Shown in pieces: positions 1 through 9,215 of a stretch of DNA of 64,000 nt (position 1 is its first letter; every line of letters starts with the position of its first letter). The notes beneath the pieces were generated by a model that worked only from the letters and a program-made list of their open reading frames with translations, had not been told where the DNA came from and did no database searches. Position numbers and translations under genes: made by a program. Source of the DNA: Hymenobacter algoricola (GTDB taxonomy: Bacteria > Bacteroidota > Bacteroidia > Cytophagales > Hymenobacteraceae); NCBI RefSeq assembly GCF_039539525.1, contig NZ_BAABDH010000039.1, positions 1 to 64,000 of the forward strand, read 5' to 3'.

Positions 1-367
1 TCTCCGTCTTCCTACGCCAGCTTCCGGTCGAAGCGGGCTGCAAAGGTAAGTTGCCTTTTTCCTCTTTTCCTACTCCCCACCCAACTCTTTTTTTCAACCC
101 CCTCCTCCGCAGAGGCTGGTCCTGAAATGCAGGCGAAGCAGGAAGTAGCGCCCTGCCGCGGTCCGGTTTGGGAGTGCAAAAGTGCAGGTCTTTTTTCGCC
201 CTCGCAACCCCCAACCCAAGATTTTTTTTAGCAGGATATCTGACGCAGGTAGCTGCTCGTCTAACCTATTACGGCAGGCAGGCTGGATAACAACCCGTTA
301 TGGTAAGTATTAAGTTCGCTGAGGTGCTGAAAAAAGTTAACACTTTAGTGACCTCAAGGTAATCTGG
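1..367. other. Gene-free left edge
   Basis: No convincing reading frame is seen here. The stretch is T- and C-rich. It contains one Bacteroidota-like -7 box reading leftward (positions 41-48, TACCTTTG on the minus strand), which could serve a gene beyond the left edge. No matching -33 TTG was found at the usual spacing, so this is weak. The right part lies downstream of the stop codon of the next minus-strand gene and holds only short imperfect dyads. Confidence 0.4.
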
Positions 368-1663
368 TCAGCGAGGCTGCTTTATTCGCAAGCGTTGAAC
401 GATGATAATGGGGTATAGCAGCATCGCTGGCTCGGCGAAGTAGCGCCAGCGGAAACCAACGAAGAAGACTATGCTCAGCATCCACGTTGCTACTACCGGA
501 GTAAGCAGTAAGATGTCTGCTTGCTGTAGCTGCAACCCGCGTACGCCGCTGGCAACCGTAAGCAGGGCAATGAAGAAGGCTAGGTGGACAACCGCATTGA
601 CAGGATTGTAGGGCGTGCGGGGCGCATCCGCAATGAAGTTCTCGGGCGAGAAGAACAGCGCTGTCTTACGGAGCCAGAGCATAGCCTCTTCCCGGGGATG
701 CGCCAGAACCCATTTTTTGGCCAATTCAGCCCGAGCCTGGCTTTCCTCATACTGGTTGAGCGAATCAAGATCAGGGACATGAGCTCGGACGAAGTGACCG
801 AAAGGCTTGGCCGGGTCATCCCAGTCAAACATAAAGCGGCCTTGGGTGACATCGTTATGCCCCTGCAATAATTCGAAGCCGGCCTGATTGCTTAGGATTC
901 GGGCCCCGAACAGACGGTGGTTTTTCTGCAGAATAGGCAGGTGAGCCAGTAGCAGCAGGCAGCCCACGCTCAACACCAGGCCGAAGCTGGAACCGGAGGA
1001 CAGCTTTCGGGTTGGGACGACGAGGCAAAGCCAGACGAGCAGCAGCGCCGCGTACACCGCTAGCAGGTACCCCCGAAGCAAGCAGGACAGCGTGATGGCC
1101 GCGGCCACGATAGCCGCATCGGCCCAGGACAGCGGCCGGCCGGCCAGCAGCCGCAGCAGCTTATAGACTACCAGGATCAGCAGGGGCAGCGCCAGATTTT
1201 CGTACCACATGTAGGCTCCTATATAATAGAGGACCGACGGGTACAGTAGCCAAGCGCCAGCACCGACCCAGGACCACGGGGGCGCCACCCCGAAACACAG
1301 CAGCGTGCGGTGCACATAGAGTCCGCCGAGCAGGTAGGCGCCAATACTCAGGGCAAAAACCAGCAGCGTGAAATGATGCTTGGGCAGCCCCGCCCGCTGC
1401 CAGCCGATGTAGACGAATACCGGGAAGCTGGCGTGGAACGAATCGGGGCGCAATGTGTGCCGTTCGGGGTCGAGGCTGACGTAGCCGCGGCCGGCGAGGT
1501 AGTTATCGGCAATACGGCCGTTGCGGCGCTCATCGTAGTTCCACTCCAGACCGGGATTGAGGTGCAACAGCAGGCCCAGCTTGAGCATCGCCAGCACTAC
1601 TGCCAGCGGCCAGACGAAACGGGGCAGGGATTTGAGCACGAGGAAAAGACCTTTGTGAAACAT
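368..1663 (-). CDS. Polytopic membrane protein, putative GT-C glycosyltransferase
   Basis: A 431-residue protein of mostly hydrophobic helices, the first at about residues 18-34. A short first periplasmic loop carries an acidic YDERR motif (residues 43-47), placed as the catalytic Asp/Glu of GT-C (PMT/ArnT-like) transferases that use lipid-linked sugars. The family assignment rests on architecture and this motif only. It is divergent from the two tandem GT-C-like genes on the other strand, separated by about 70 bases, so the three probably form one locus for surface glycan or protein glycosylation. The start ATG directly precedes a basic residue and the first membrane helix. The acceptor is unknown. 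Confidence 0.6.
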   Translation of the reverse strand: MFHKGLFLVLKSLPRFVWPLAVVLAMLKLGLLLHLNPGLEWNYDERRNGRIADNYLAGRGYVSLDPERHTLRPDSFHASFPVFVYIGWQRAGLPKHHFTLLVFALSIGAYLLGGLYVHRTLLCFGVAPPWSWVGAGAWLLYPSVLYYIGAYMWYENLALPLLILVVYKLLRLLAGRPLSWADAAIVAAAITLSCLLRGYLLAVYAALLLVWLCLVVPTRKLSSGSSFGLVLSVGCLLLLAHLPILQKNHRLFGARILSNQAGFELLQGHNDVTQGRFMFDWDDPAKPFGHFVRAHVPDLDSLNQYEESQARAELAKKWVLAHPREEAMLWLRKTALFFSPENFIADAPRTPYNPVNAVVHLAFFIALLTVASGVRGLQLQQADILLLTPVVATWMLSIVFFVGFRWRYFAEPAMLLYPIIIVQRLRIKQPR

Positions 1664-1735
1664 GGCGGGGCTAAAGTTGGGGGTTTAAGTCGGACGAAGC
1701 CAGCGGCAACCTCCCGGGCTGACCCAAAAGGCGGG

Positions 1736-3409
1736 ATGCGTGTTACCTTTCGGCCTGAGTTTTCCGCCGAACTGCTATTCTCTGCCTTGCCTTCGTCCCT
1801 GTCGCTTCAGCTCCTGCGCCTGCGCCGCCCCGTGGTTGGTCTGTTCTTCGGCCTGCTGGGCCTGGTGGGCCTTTTGCTGTACGGCGACTACGGCCTGCCC
1901 TGGGATGAGCAGCTGGACCGGCTCAATGGCATCATCAGCCTGAAGTATGCGGCCCTGAAGCTGGCCCCGGCGCTGGCCCGGCGGGAGCCCAGCTTTGCCG
2001 ACATCCCCGACATGCGCGACAATCAGGACACTGACCACGGCGTTATTTTTCAGCTGCCCCTGCTGCTGCTGGAACGGGCCGTGGGCGCCGAGGATGCGCG
2101 ACAAGTGTATCTGCTGCGCCACTTAGCTACATTTTTCACGTTTCTGGGCGGGGTGTACTGCTTTTTCCGGCTGGCCACGCACCGGTTTCGCCGCTGGCTG
2201 CTGGGCCTGCTTGGTGCGGCCCTGCTGGTGCTGACGCCCCGGCTATTTGCGGAAGCCTTCTACAATTACAAAGACCTGGTTTTCCTGGCCTTCTTCGTAA
2301 CCAGCGTCTACACTCTTCTTCGGTTGCTCCGGCGACCAACGTGGCGGGCAGTGCTATGGCACGCGGCGGCTACCGGCGCGGCCATTGACGTGCGGACCAT
2401 GGGTGTGCTGCTGCTAGGTCTGACGCTGGGCTTTGCGGGACTGGAAATGGCCTACCGCCCGACGTTGCGGCGGCGTTTTATGAATTTGCTGCCCCTGTAT
2501 CTGGGCAGTACGGCCCTGGTGGTAGTGCTGGGGTGGCCTTATCTGTGGGAAAATCCCGTCGGCCATTTCCTCGAAGCTTTCCAAAGCTTCAGCCGGTATC
2601 GTTCCGATATGACGGTGCAGTACTGGGGCCGGCAGCTGTCGGTGCGGCAGCTGCCCTGGCACTATGCGCCCGTCTGGCTGCTGATTACCACGCCACCCGT
2701 TTATTGCCTGCTGTTTGGGGTGGGCACGGCAACGGTGCTGGGCGCGGCCTGGCGCCGGCCGCGGGCATGGCTGCGCACCCGGTCGGGCCGGCAGGATTTA
2801 CTCTTTGCCGCGTGGTTTTTCGGGCCGCTGCTGGCCGTTGTTGTCCTGCAATCGGTTATGTACGACGGCTGGCGCCACCTCTACTTCATTTATCCGGCCT
2901 TTTTGCTGCTGGCCCTGCGCGGCGTGCAGGTCGCCTGGCGGGGCTGGCGTACCGCCGGCCCCGGCGGGTGGCGGCAGCGGCTGGGGGGCGGACTACTGCT
3001 GCTGCTGGCCGTGGGCACGGCTCATACGGCCGGGCGCATGGTGCGGGAGCATCCTTATCAGAACCTGTACTTCAGCGGGCTGTCGGGCCAGCAGGCTGAG
3101 CGCCTGTTCGAGCGGGACTACTGGGGCCTGGCAGGACGGCAGGGGCTGGAATGGATTCTGGCCCACGATGTCCGACCGCAGGTGCGCGTGGGAACCGATG
3201 CCCGCACGGGCCTAGTCCTGCACAACAATAGCCTGCTGCTGCCCCCGGCGGCGCGCAACCGGCTGGTGCTGACCTCAGCCGATCAGGCCCAGTATTTTCT
3301 GACGGTGTACCGCTGGCACCCGCAGCCTTATCCGGCCAGCTACGGCCGCGAGGTACATTGCATCCGCGTCGAGGGCATCAAAATCCTGTCCGTATTTCAG
3401 CGTCCGTAA
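1736..3409 (+). CDS. Polytopic membrane protein, putative GT-C glycosyltransferase (tandem copy 1)
   Basis: I chose the ATG at 1736, giving 557 residues, because the longer frame would run into the divergent gene and adds non-membrane sequence. The first membrane helix (about 33-49) is followed by a PWDEQ motif (WDE at 56-58), the expected site of the GT-C acidic catalytic residues. Many further hydrophobic segments follow, then a soluble C-terminal tail of about 100 residues ending in an EVH...IKILSVF motif. The next gene encodes a clear paralogue with the same WDE motif, the same YD-WRH-YF-YP segment and the same ending, so this is a local duplication. Donor and acceptor are not identifiable; GT39-like annotation is an inference. 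Confidence 0.65.
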   Translation: MRVTFRPEFSAELLFSALPSSLSLQLLRLRRPVVGLFFGLLGLVGLLLYGDYGLPWDEQLDRLNGIISLKYAALKLAPALARREPSFADIPDMRDNQDTDHGVIFQLPLLLLERAVGAEDARQVYLLRHLATFFTFLGGVYCFFRLATHRFRRWLLGLLGAALLVLTPRLFAEAFYNYKDLVFLAFFVTSVYTLLRLLRRPTWRAVLWHAAATGAAIDVRTMGVLLLGLTLGFAGLEMAYRPTLRRRFMNLLPLYLGSTALVVVLGWPYLWENPVGHFLEAFQSFSRYRSDMTVQYWGRQLSVRQLPWHYAPVWLLITTPPVYCLLFGVGTATVLGAAWRRPRAWLRTRSGRQDLLFAAWFFGPLLAVVVLQSVMYDGWRHLYFIYPAFLLLALRGVQVAWRGWRTAGPGGWRQRLGGGLLLLLAVGTAHTAGRMVREHPYQNLYFSGLSGQQAERLFERDYWGLAGRQGLEWILAHDVRPQVRVGTDARTGLVLHNNSLLLPPAARNRLVLTSADQAQYFLTVYRWHPQPYPASYGREVHCIRVEGIKILSVFQRP

Positions 3410-3420
3410 CCACTTCTGCT

Positions 3421-5085
3421 TTGGCTCTACCCACTACTTCTGTCCCGCTGCTGCTTCGCCTGGCCGCCGGCTGCACGCGGCAGCGCGTGGTGCCGGCTTT
3501 TTTCGGGCTGCTGACTTTGCTGGGCCTGCTGCTGCACCGCGACTTCGGGGTTTCCTGGGATGAGCCCACCGACCACCTCAATGGCATTGTCAACGCGAAG
3601 TACATCGGGCAGCAGCTGGCGCCGGAGCTGGCGCGGCGGCAGGCAACCTACGCCACCATTCCCGAGCTGGCCAACTACCACGACAACGACCACGGCGTGG
3701 CCTTCGAGATTCCCGTGACCCTGCTGAGCTTCGTGTTTACCCCCGGCGACTCGCGGCCCTACTACCTGATGCGTCACCTGCTCATCTTCTTCACCTTTCT
3801 GGGCGGCACCTGGGCGCTGTATAATATTGGCCGCATCTGGCTGCGCGACTGGCGGTTTGGCCTGGCCGCCGCGGCGCTGCTGGTTCTGTCGCCGCGGTTT
3901 TTCGTGGAGGCCTTCACCAACGGCAAGGATATCGTATTCATGGCTTTCTTCACGCTGGCCATGTACACGCTGGTTCGGCTGCTGCGGCGGCCCACGCCGG
4001 GCCGGGCCGTCGGGCACGGCATAGCTACGGCTCTGGCCATCGACGTGCGCATTCTGGCGCTGATGCTGCTGGCCTTTACCTTGGTCATGGTAATGCTGGA
4101 GCTGCTGCCGCGGCCGGCGGCAGCCGCCGATCCGGCCGAGCCCGCGGCCCGCGTTTCCCCGGCGCGCTGGCTTCTGTTGCTTCTCCTCTATATAGGAGTG
4201 ACCGTGGTGGGCGTCATTATCGGCTGGCCGCACCTGTGGGAAGCCCCGCTCACCAACTTCCTGCACGCCTTCGCCAGCCTCAGCCACTACGACTGGCCTT
4301 TCAGCAACCTGTACTTTGGCCGGCTGATTCCCGGGGCCACGCCCGTGTGGCACTACCTGCCCGTCTGGATCATCATTACTACCCCCGTCGCCTACACGCT
4401 GGCGAGCCTTATCGGGCTTGGGGCGTGGGTTACGCGGGCTTTTCGCCTGGGCCTGGCGGGCCTGCACACCTTGGCCGGCCGGCTCGACTGGCTAATAGCA
4501 GGCTGGCTGCTGGGGCCGCTGCTGGTCATTATCGTGCTGCACTCGGTGGTATACGACAGCTGGCGCCACGTGTACTTTGTGTATCCGGCGCTGCTGCTGC
4601 TGGCGGCCCGCGGGCTGCAGGTGCTGACTACGGCCTTAGCCCGGCGCTCCGTCGGGCGTACCGTGGCGCTGACTTTTCTGGTACTGGCCGCCCTGGAGCT
4701 GGGGCGCACGGTGACGCACATGGTGCGGACCCACCCGCACGAGCACGTGTACTTCAGCTTTTTGCCCGCCGCTACCGTCGAGCGGCTGTTTGACCGGGAC
4801 TACTGGTGCCTCTCGTTTCGGAAGGGGGCCGAGTGGATTCTGGCCCACGACGCCGACCCGCAGATCAGCATCAACGTGGAGCGGCACTATCCGCTGTACG
4901 CCAACCTGCAGATTCTGCCCGCCGCCGACCGGGCCCGGCTGCACTTCGTCCCCCGCAACCGGGCCCGCTACTTCATGACCACTTACCGCTGGCATCCCCA
5001 GTCGTTCCGGGATAGTCTGGGGCCGGAAGTACACGCCATTTATGCCGGCGACATCAAAATTCTGTCGGTTTTCCGCATGCGCTAA
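3421..5085 (+). CDS. Polytopic membrane protein, putative GT-C glycosyltransferase (tandem copy 2)
   Basis: Paralogue of the preceding gene, about 554 residues from the TTG at 3421, which lies 11 bases after its stop codon. No ATG is available near the start, and a TTG at 3358 would overlap the upstream gene by about 50 bases; the 3421 start aligns best with the paralogue. WDE motif at residues 46-48, multiple membrane helices, a Pro/Ala-rich insert near the middle (codons around 4100-4160) that the first copy lacks, and the same C-terminal EVH...DIKILSVF motif. Close spacing suggests co-transcription. The function is presumed transfer of a lipid-linked sugar. Confidence 0.65.
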   Translation: MALPTTSVPLLLRLAAGCTRQRVVPAFFGLLTLLGLLLHRDFGVSWDEPTDHLNGIVNAKYIGQQLAPELARRQATYATIPELANYHDNDHGVAFEIPVTLLSFVFTPGDSRPYYLMRHLLIFFTFLGGTWALYNIGRIWLRDWRFGLAAAALLVLSPRFFVEAFTNGKDIVFMAFFTLAMYTLVRLLRRPTPGRAVGHGIATALAIDVRILALMLLAFTLVMVMLELLPRPAAAADPAEPAARVSPARWLLLLLLYIGVTVVGVIIGWPHLWEAPLTNFLHAFASLSHYDWPFSNLYFGRLIPGATPVWHYLPVWIIITTPVAYTLASLIGLGAWVTRAFRLGLAGLHTLAGRLDWLIAGWLLGPLLVIIVLHSVVYDSWRHVYFVYPALLLLAARGLQVLTTALARRSVGRTVALTFLVLAALELGRTVTHMVRTHPHEHVYFSFLPAATVERLFDRDYWCLSFRKGAEWILAHDADPQISINVERHYPLYANLQILPAADRARLHFVPRNRARYFMTTYRWHPQSFRDSLGPEVHAIYAGDIKILSVFRMR

Positions 5086-5180
5086 GCCAGTCCCCGGTTT
5101 AGCTGCCATCTTTGCCCGCACAATATTCTGGCAGGCCGAATTGCTGTTCCTGCATTTAGTTCCGCCTTTCGCCGCCCGCC

Positions 5181-6353
5181 ATGCCGCTGCTTGTTGTTGC
5201 CGATGCTTCCCGGGTCCGCCAGTTTCTGGATCTGCCGGTCCGGTTGTATCAGGACCACCCAAACTGGATTTCGCCCCTCGACCAGGACATCGAAAGCGTC
5301 TTTGACCCCGCCAAAAACCCAAACCTGACCCAGGGCGAGGCTATTCGCTGGATCCTGACCGATGCGCAGGGAATCGTCATCGGACGGGTGGCGGCTTTCA
5401 TCAATGCCTCCACGGCCCACATCGACCCGACCCTCCCGACCGGGGGCATGGGCTTTTTTGAGTGCATCGACGAGCAAGATGCCGCCAACGAGCTGTTTGA
5501 GGCCTGCCGACGCTGGCTCGCCGAGCGGGGTATGGCAGCCATGGACGGCCCCATCAACTTTGGGGAGCGGGACCGGTTCTGGGGGCTGCTGGTGGCGGGC
5601 TTCACCGAGCCCAACTATGGCATGCTCTACCATCCGGAGTACTATCGGCGGCTTTTTGAGGGCTACGGCTTCCAGACGTATTTCAAGCAGTACACCTGCT
5701 ACCGGGCGGTGGCGGCCCCGCTGCACGCCAGCTTCGCCCGTAGCGCCGAGCGGTACGCCCGGGAGCTGCCGGACTTCCGCTTTGCCCACGCCAACCGGAG
5801 CAAGCCCGAGCAGCTGGCCCGCGACTTTCACCACGTCTACAACCTGGCCTGGGCCAACCACACCGGCATCAACCCGATGACGCTGGAAAAAGCCCGCGAC
5901 ATTGTGGCCCAGATGAAGCCCGTGCTGGACGACCGGCTCCTGTGGTTTGCCTACCACAACGACCAGCCCGTGGCCTTTTTCATGAGTTTGCCCGAGCTAA
6001 ACCAGATTTTCAAGCACGTGGGCCGCAAGTTCGGGCTGCCGCAGAAGCTGCGCTTCCTGTGGGAGCGGTACCGGTTCAACCGGCGCCAGCCCAAGCGCAT
6101 GTTCGGCGTGATATACGGCGTGGTGCCCGAATTTCAGGGCCAGGGCGTGGATGTGGCCATGCTCGTCCATGCGCAGCGGGCGTTGCTGGCCGCCGGCTAC
6201 ACGGATATTGAGATGAACTGGATTGGGGACTTCAACCCGCGGATGCTGGCCGTTATCCGGTCTATCGGGGCCCGGATTCACAAAACGCACGTCACCTACC
6301 GCAAGCTGTTCGACCCCGCCCGCCCCTTCGAGCGCAGCCCGATTATCAAATAA
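5181..6353 (+). CDS. GNAT-like N-acetyltransferase family protein
   Basis: A 390-residue soluble protein resembling the bacterial YghO-like family of large GNAT-fold proteins. The N-terminal part has VRLYQDHPNWISPL and a MDGPINFGERDRFWGLL segment; the C-terminal part contains the acetyl-CoA-binding-like stretch VVPEFQGQGVD (Q-x-x-G-x-G/A type loop), followed by a conserved NWIGDFNPRM segment. The substrate is unknown. It starts 95 bases after the GT-C pair and ends close to the convergent coaE, so it is probably its own transcription unit. A weak -7-like box (CATCTTTG) lies about 65 bases upstream. The family is assigned confidently, the function is not. Confidence 0.75.
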   Translation: MPLLVVADASRVRQFLDLPVRLYQDHPNWISPLDQDIESVFDPAKNPNLTQGEAIRWILTDAQGIVIGRVAAFINASTAHIDPTLPTGGMGFFECIDEQDAANELFEACRRWLAERGMAAMDGPINFGERDRFWGLLVAGFTEPNYGMLYHPEYYRRLFEGYGFQTYFKQYTCYRAVAAPLHASFARSAERYARELPDFRFAHANRSKPEQLARDFHHVYNLAWANHTGINPMTLEKARDIVAQMKPVLDDRLLWFAYHNDQPVAFFMSLPELNQIFKHVGRKFGLPQKLRFLWERYRFNRRQPKRMFGVIYGVVPEFQGQGVDVAMLVHAQRALLAAGYTDIEMNWIGDFNPRMLAVIRSIGARIHKTHVTYRKLFDPARPFERSPIIK

Positions 6354-6374
6354 GGCGGCGGGGCGGGCCCGCGC

Positions 6375-6986
6375 CTACTGCCCGCCGGCCGCAGCCTGCC
6401 GGAACTCCGCGTCCAGCCTGAGCACCTGGGGAATGAGCAACTGCCGGCCGTCGTTGTGCAGCACGTAGTCGGCGCGGCGCAGCTTTTCCTCTTCGCTCAG
6501 CTGCTTGCCCACGATGGCCAGAATGTCGGCGGCCGTGCGGTGCGGGTCGCGCAGCAGCACCCGGGCCTGGCGCACCGGCAGCGGCGCCAGCACGGTGATG
6601 ATTCGGTCGAGCTGCCGGTAGGCCCCCGACTCGAAGAGCAGCGCCGCCTCCTTCAGCAGATACGCATGACCCAGCTGCTGCTGGGTTTCGGCCCAGTGCT
6701 CAAAGTCCCGGCCCACGTGCGGATGCACCAGCGCGTTGAGCCGGGCCAGCCGGGCCGGATCGTTAAATGCTACTTTGGCCAGATGGATGCGGTTCAGCGC
6801 CCCGGCCTCGTCGAAGGTAGCGGGGCCGAAAGCCCGCTCCAACTCCGCCCGCAGCGCCGGGTCGTGGCCCATAATCCACTTGGCCCGCTGGTCGGCGTCG
6901 TACACCGGCGCGCCCAGCACCTGAAACAGGCGGCACACCACACTTTTGCCCGACCCGATTCCGCCGGTTATCCCGATGCGCAGCAT
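6375..6986 (-). CDS. coaE: Dephospho-CoA kinase
   Basis: Catalyses the last step of coenzyme A synthesis, ATP-dependent phosphorylation of the 3'-OH of dephospho-CoA, in the cytoplasm. The 203-residue length is normal. The P-loop GITGGIGSGKS is at residues 5-15, followed by the YDAD segment (near residue 34) that binds substrate in this family, and the lid/CoA-binding region with a conserved HP (VHPHV). It is the last gene of the minus-strand block yajC-ybbR-coaE, about 90 bases after ybbR. It is convergent with the GNAT-like gene, with only 21 bases between stop codons. Confidence 0.95.
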   Translation of the reverse strand: MLRIGITGGIGSGKSVVCRLFQVLGAPVYDADQRAKWIMGHDPALRAELERAFGPATFDEAGALNRIHLAKVAFNDPARLARLNALVHPHVGRDFEHWAETQQQLGHAYLLKEAALLFESGAYRQLDRIITVLAPLPVRQARVLLRDPHRTAADILAIVGKQLSEEEKLRRADYVLHNDGRQLLIPQVLRLDAEFRQAAAGGQ

Positions 6987-7076
6987 ACGTGAATCAGTGA
7001 AATAGATGAAATTGATATTCGGCTTCCGACCCGGGCCGGGCCGGCGAAAACGCCAAACTGCCAGCTACCCAGCCGC

Positions 7077-8033
7077 TCACCGCCGGAAGACCCGCACCGC
7101 GGGCGTCAGAATCCGGATGCCGCGGGCCCGCGGGGGCGTTTGGGTCAGCACCGGCTGCAGGCTGGAATCAGGCGAGTGAAACTGCCCGTAGTGGAGCAGC
7201 ACCCGCACCTGACTGAGGTCGAGGCGGGCCGTATCTTCGGGAAAGCACTGCACCTGGACCTGCACCGTGGCGGGCTGCAGCACAAACCGTTGGCCGGGGG
7301 GGAAATCGCGCAGCTCGGGCACCACGCGCACGCGCACCGTCACGAGCGGGCGGGGCTGCAGGCGCACGTTTACGTCCTGCACGTTGGTGGCCACTAGGCC
7401 CGGGCCACCGATGGGCACCCGCATGGCACCCTCGCTGCTGCCGGCCGGCGCCTGCGGCAGGTGCACCGGATACGGGCTGGCCAGCGCATTTACCATGGCC
7501 GCCGGCCCCCGGAACGCAATGCTTTCGGGGGTGAAGACCGCCGCGTACGGCAGCGCCGAGCCATCGGCATTGGGGCTGAGCGTCAGGGGTACGCGACGCG
7601 TAATCAGGCGGTCAAACTCCACCCAGAGCGTGTCGTTCAGAATGTAGTTGAACTGCAGGCTTTCCATGGCCGCCTGCAGGGCCGGCCGCAACGACTGCCC
7701 CGTGACGAAGCGCGTGGCCGGCAGCCGGCTTAGCCGGACTTCGGCGGGCCGCACATCCAGCAGCAGGTTTTTGCGCAGCAGCTTCCAGCCGCGGCCGGTT
7801 ACGTTCACGGCTACTTCCGTGGGCAGGGGCCGCACGGGAATGTAGCGCGCCGGATCGTAGCGCCACAGCAGCGGGTAGGTGATGCGCGTGGTGTAGGTTT
7901 TGTTCAGCGCGTTGAGCAGCCAAAACGTAGAGGCCGCCAGAAAGCACGCCGTAATAGCCCGCCAGTAGCTCCGCTCCTGCCCGTAAAGCGGGCTGATAAA
8001 CCAGCGGAGCAGACGGGAGGAGCGGGCTAGCAC
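7077..8033 (-). CDS. YbbR-like domain protein
   Basis: A 318-residue protein with one N-terminal membrane helix (about residues 24-43) and an extracytoplasmic region built of repeated YbbR-like beta domains. In Firmicutes the homologue CdaR regulates the diadenylate cyclase; in Bacteroidota the family sits beside yajC and coaE and its role is less clear. A GTG start at 8033 is used, since no ATG precedes the membrane helix. It lies 12 bases downstream of yajC, so they are very likely co-transcribed. The assignment comes from the topology, the domain pattern and this conserved neighbourhood. Confidence 0.8.
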   Translation of the reverse strand: MLARSSRLLRWFISPLYGQERSYWRAITACFLAASTFWLLNALNKTYTTRITYPLLWRYDPARYIPVRPLPTEVAVNVTGRGWKLLRKNLLLDVRPAEVRLSRLPATRFVTGQSLRPALQAAMESLQFNYILNDTLWVEFDRLITRRVPLTLSPNADGSALPYAAVFTPESIAFRGPAAMVNALASPYPVHLPQAPAGSSEGAMRVPIGGPGLVATNVQDVNVRLQPRPLVTVRVRVVPELRDFPPGQRFVLQPATVQVQVQCFPEDTARLDLSQVRVLLHYGQFHSPDSSLQPVLTQTPPRARGIRILTPAVRVFRR

Positions 8034-8045
8034 GGTGCAGCGGGG

Positions 8046-8372
8046 TTAGGTGGTCGTCGTCGTGGGGGCGGCGGCAGCTTTGGGGGCTACCTCCCGGGCT
8101 ACAGCCGTCCGGTCAAACTTCAGCCGGGTGCCGCGGTCTACCTCAATGATAACCGATTCCTCGTTTACTTCCACCACTTTGCCGTGCAGCCCCCCGATGG
8201 TCACCACGCTGGCTCCTTTGGCCAGCGCCTCGCGGAACTTCTTGGCTTCCGCCGCCTTGCGCTGCTGGGGTCGGATCATGAAAAAATAAACAACGGCCGC
8301 AATAGCTACCGGAAACAGCAGCGAGGTCAGGCCTTCGCCGGTCGGGGCCTGCAGAAGAAGAGTCAGAAACAT
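8046..8372 (-). CDS. yajC: Preprotein translocase subunit YajC
   Basis: A 108-residue accessory subunit of the SecDF-YajC complex of the inner membrane. One membrane helix lies at about residues 18-34, directly followed by the family hallmark FFMIRPQQRK. Next come a basic helix and a small beta domain (VVTIGGLHGKVVEV). The C-terminal tail is a Thr-rich low-complexity run. It precedes ybbR by 12 bases and follows the DUF1573 lipoprotein gene, with a palindromic repeat between. Confidence 0.95.
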   Translation of the reverse strand: MFLTLLLQAPTGEGLTSLLFPVAIAAVVYFFMIRPQQRKAAEAKKFREALAKGASVVTIGGLHGKVVEVNEESVIIEVDRGTRLKFDRTAVAREVAPKAAAAPTTTTT

Positions 8373-8397
8373 GGCAGGGGGAATGTGGAAAAAACAA

Positions 8398-8468
8398 CTG
8401 TCATCCTGCGCGGCCCAACGGACCTTGGCCCGAAACAGGCGAGGGCCGTCGTCCGCTCAGGATGACAG
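8398..8468. repeat. Palindromic intergenic repeat, 'gtcatcctga' family
   Basis: Imperfect inverted repeat between the DUF1573 gene and yajC. The outer arms CTGTCATCCTG and CAGGATGACAG match perfectly, and inner parts (GGACcttGGCCC / GGGCCgtcGTCC) pair partly. The same outer arms recur at 33297-33473, so this is a REP-like family rather than a gene-specific terminator. Confidence 0.7.
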
Positions 8469-8487
8469 AACTGGCAAATGGTACTTC

Positions 8488-9012
8488 CTATTTCACCGGC
8501 CCCGCCGCGCCATCAGACAGCACGTTGGCCTTGATGACAATCTGGGTGATGTTGGGCTGGGTGTTGGCGCGCACGGCTACTTCCTTGTTTTGCAGGCCGG
8601 TTTTGCCCTGGCTATCAAACTGCACGTCGATGGTGCCTTTGGCGCCGGGCGCAATCGGCTCCTTGGTCCAGTTGGGCGTGGTGCAGCCGCAGGAAGCCGT
8701 GGCGTTTTCGATCAGCAGCGGGCTTTTGCCCGTGTTGGTGAAGCTGAACGTGTGCTTTACCACCGTGCCGGGCTTGATGTCGCCGAAGTTGAACTCGTTC
8801 TCGGTGAAGGTCATCACCGGGGCGTTGGGGTTCGGCGCTTCGGTTTCGCTGCCCACGTTGGGGTTGTCCACGGTCGGGTTGGCAACGTCGCTGGCGGCCG
8901 TAGCGGCGGCATTCATGCCTTCGGTGCCTACTTCGGCTGACTTATCGTTGGTGCAGGCGCCGACCAGCAGCCAGCTGGAAAGCAGCAGCCCGGAAAACAG
9001 AGTACGTTTCAT
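8488..9012 (-). CDS. DUF1573 domain lipoprotein
   Basis: A 174-residue protein from the ATG at 9012. The start was chosen because it opens directly on a lipoprotein signal peptide with lipobox LVGAC (Cys20). A low-complexity linker is followed by one DUF1573 beta-sandwich domain, recognisable from FNFGDIKPGTVV, the F-x-N-T-G segment and SCGCTTP. DUF1573 proteins are envelope proteins common in Bacteroidota; their exact role is unknown. It lies in the conserved block upstream of yajC-ybbR-coaE. Confidence 0.85.
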   Translation of the reverse strand: MKRTLFSGLLLSSWLLVGACTNDKSAEVGTEGMNAAATAASDVANPTVDNPNVGSETEAPNPNAPVMTFTENEFNFGDIKPGTVVKHTFSFTNTGKSPLLIENATASCGCTTPNWTKEPIAPGAKGTIDVQFDSQGKTGLQNKEVAVRANTQPNITQIVIKANVLSDGAAGPVK

Positions 9013-9215
9013 AAGAGAGGAAGATGACGGATTAGAAGTCATCCGAGAGTTAAAGGTAAGACGAAGCGGGAAAATTCAGCAGACCGTCATTAAATCGGCC
9101 GCCGGACCATGCAGGAGTCGTGGTGCGCCAGGGCTGAGGGAAGAGCACTGTTCCAACAGCCATCCGCGCGATGCTCCGGCAGCGGCGACGCACGACGTGC
9201 GCTCTGGGCCGGCCG

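Noticed and set aside
3427..4467. 346-codon minus-strand frame opposite the second GT-C gene
   Set aside because: Gln/Arg/Gly/Pro-rich shadow of a GC-rich gene; no family marks, whereas the plus-strand frame has paralogue conservation.
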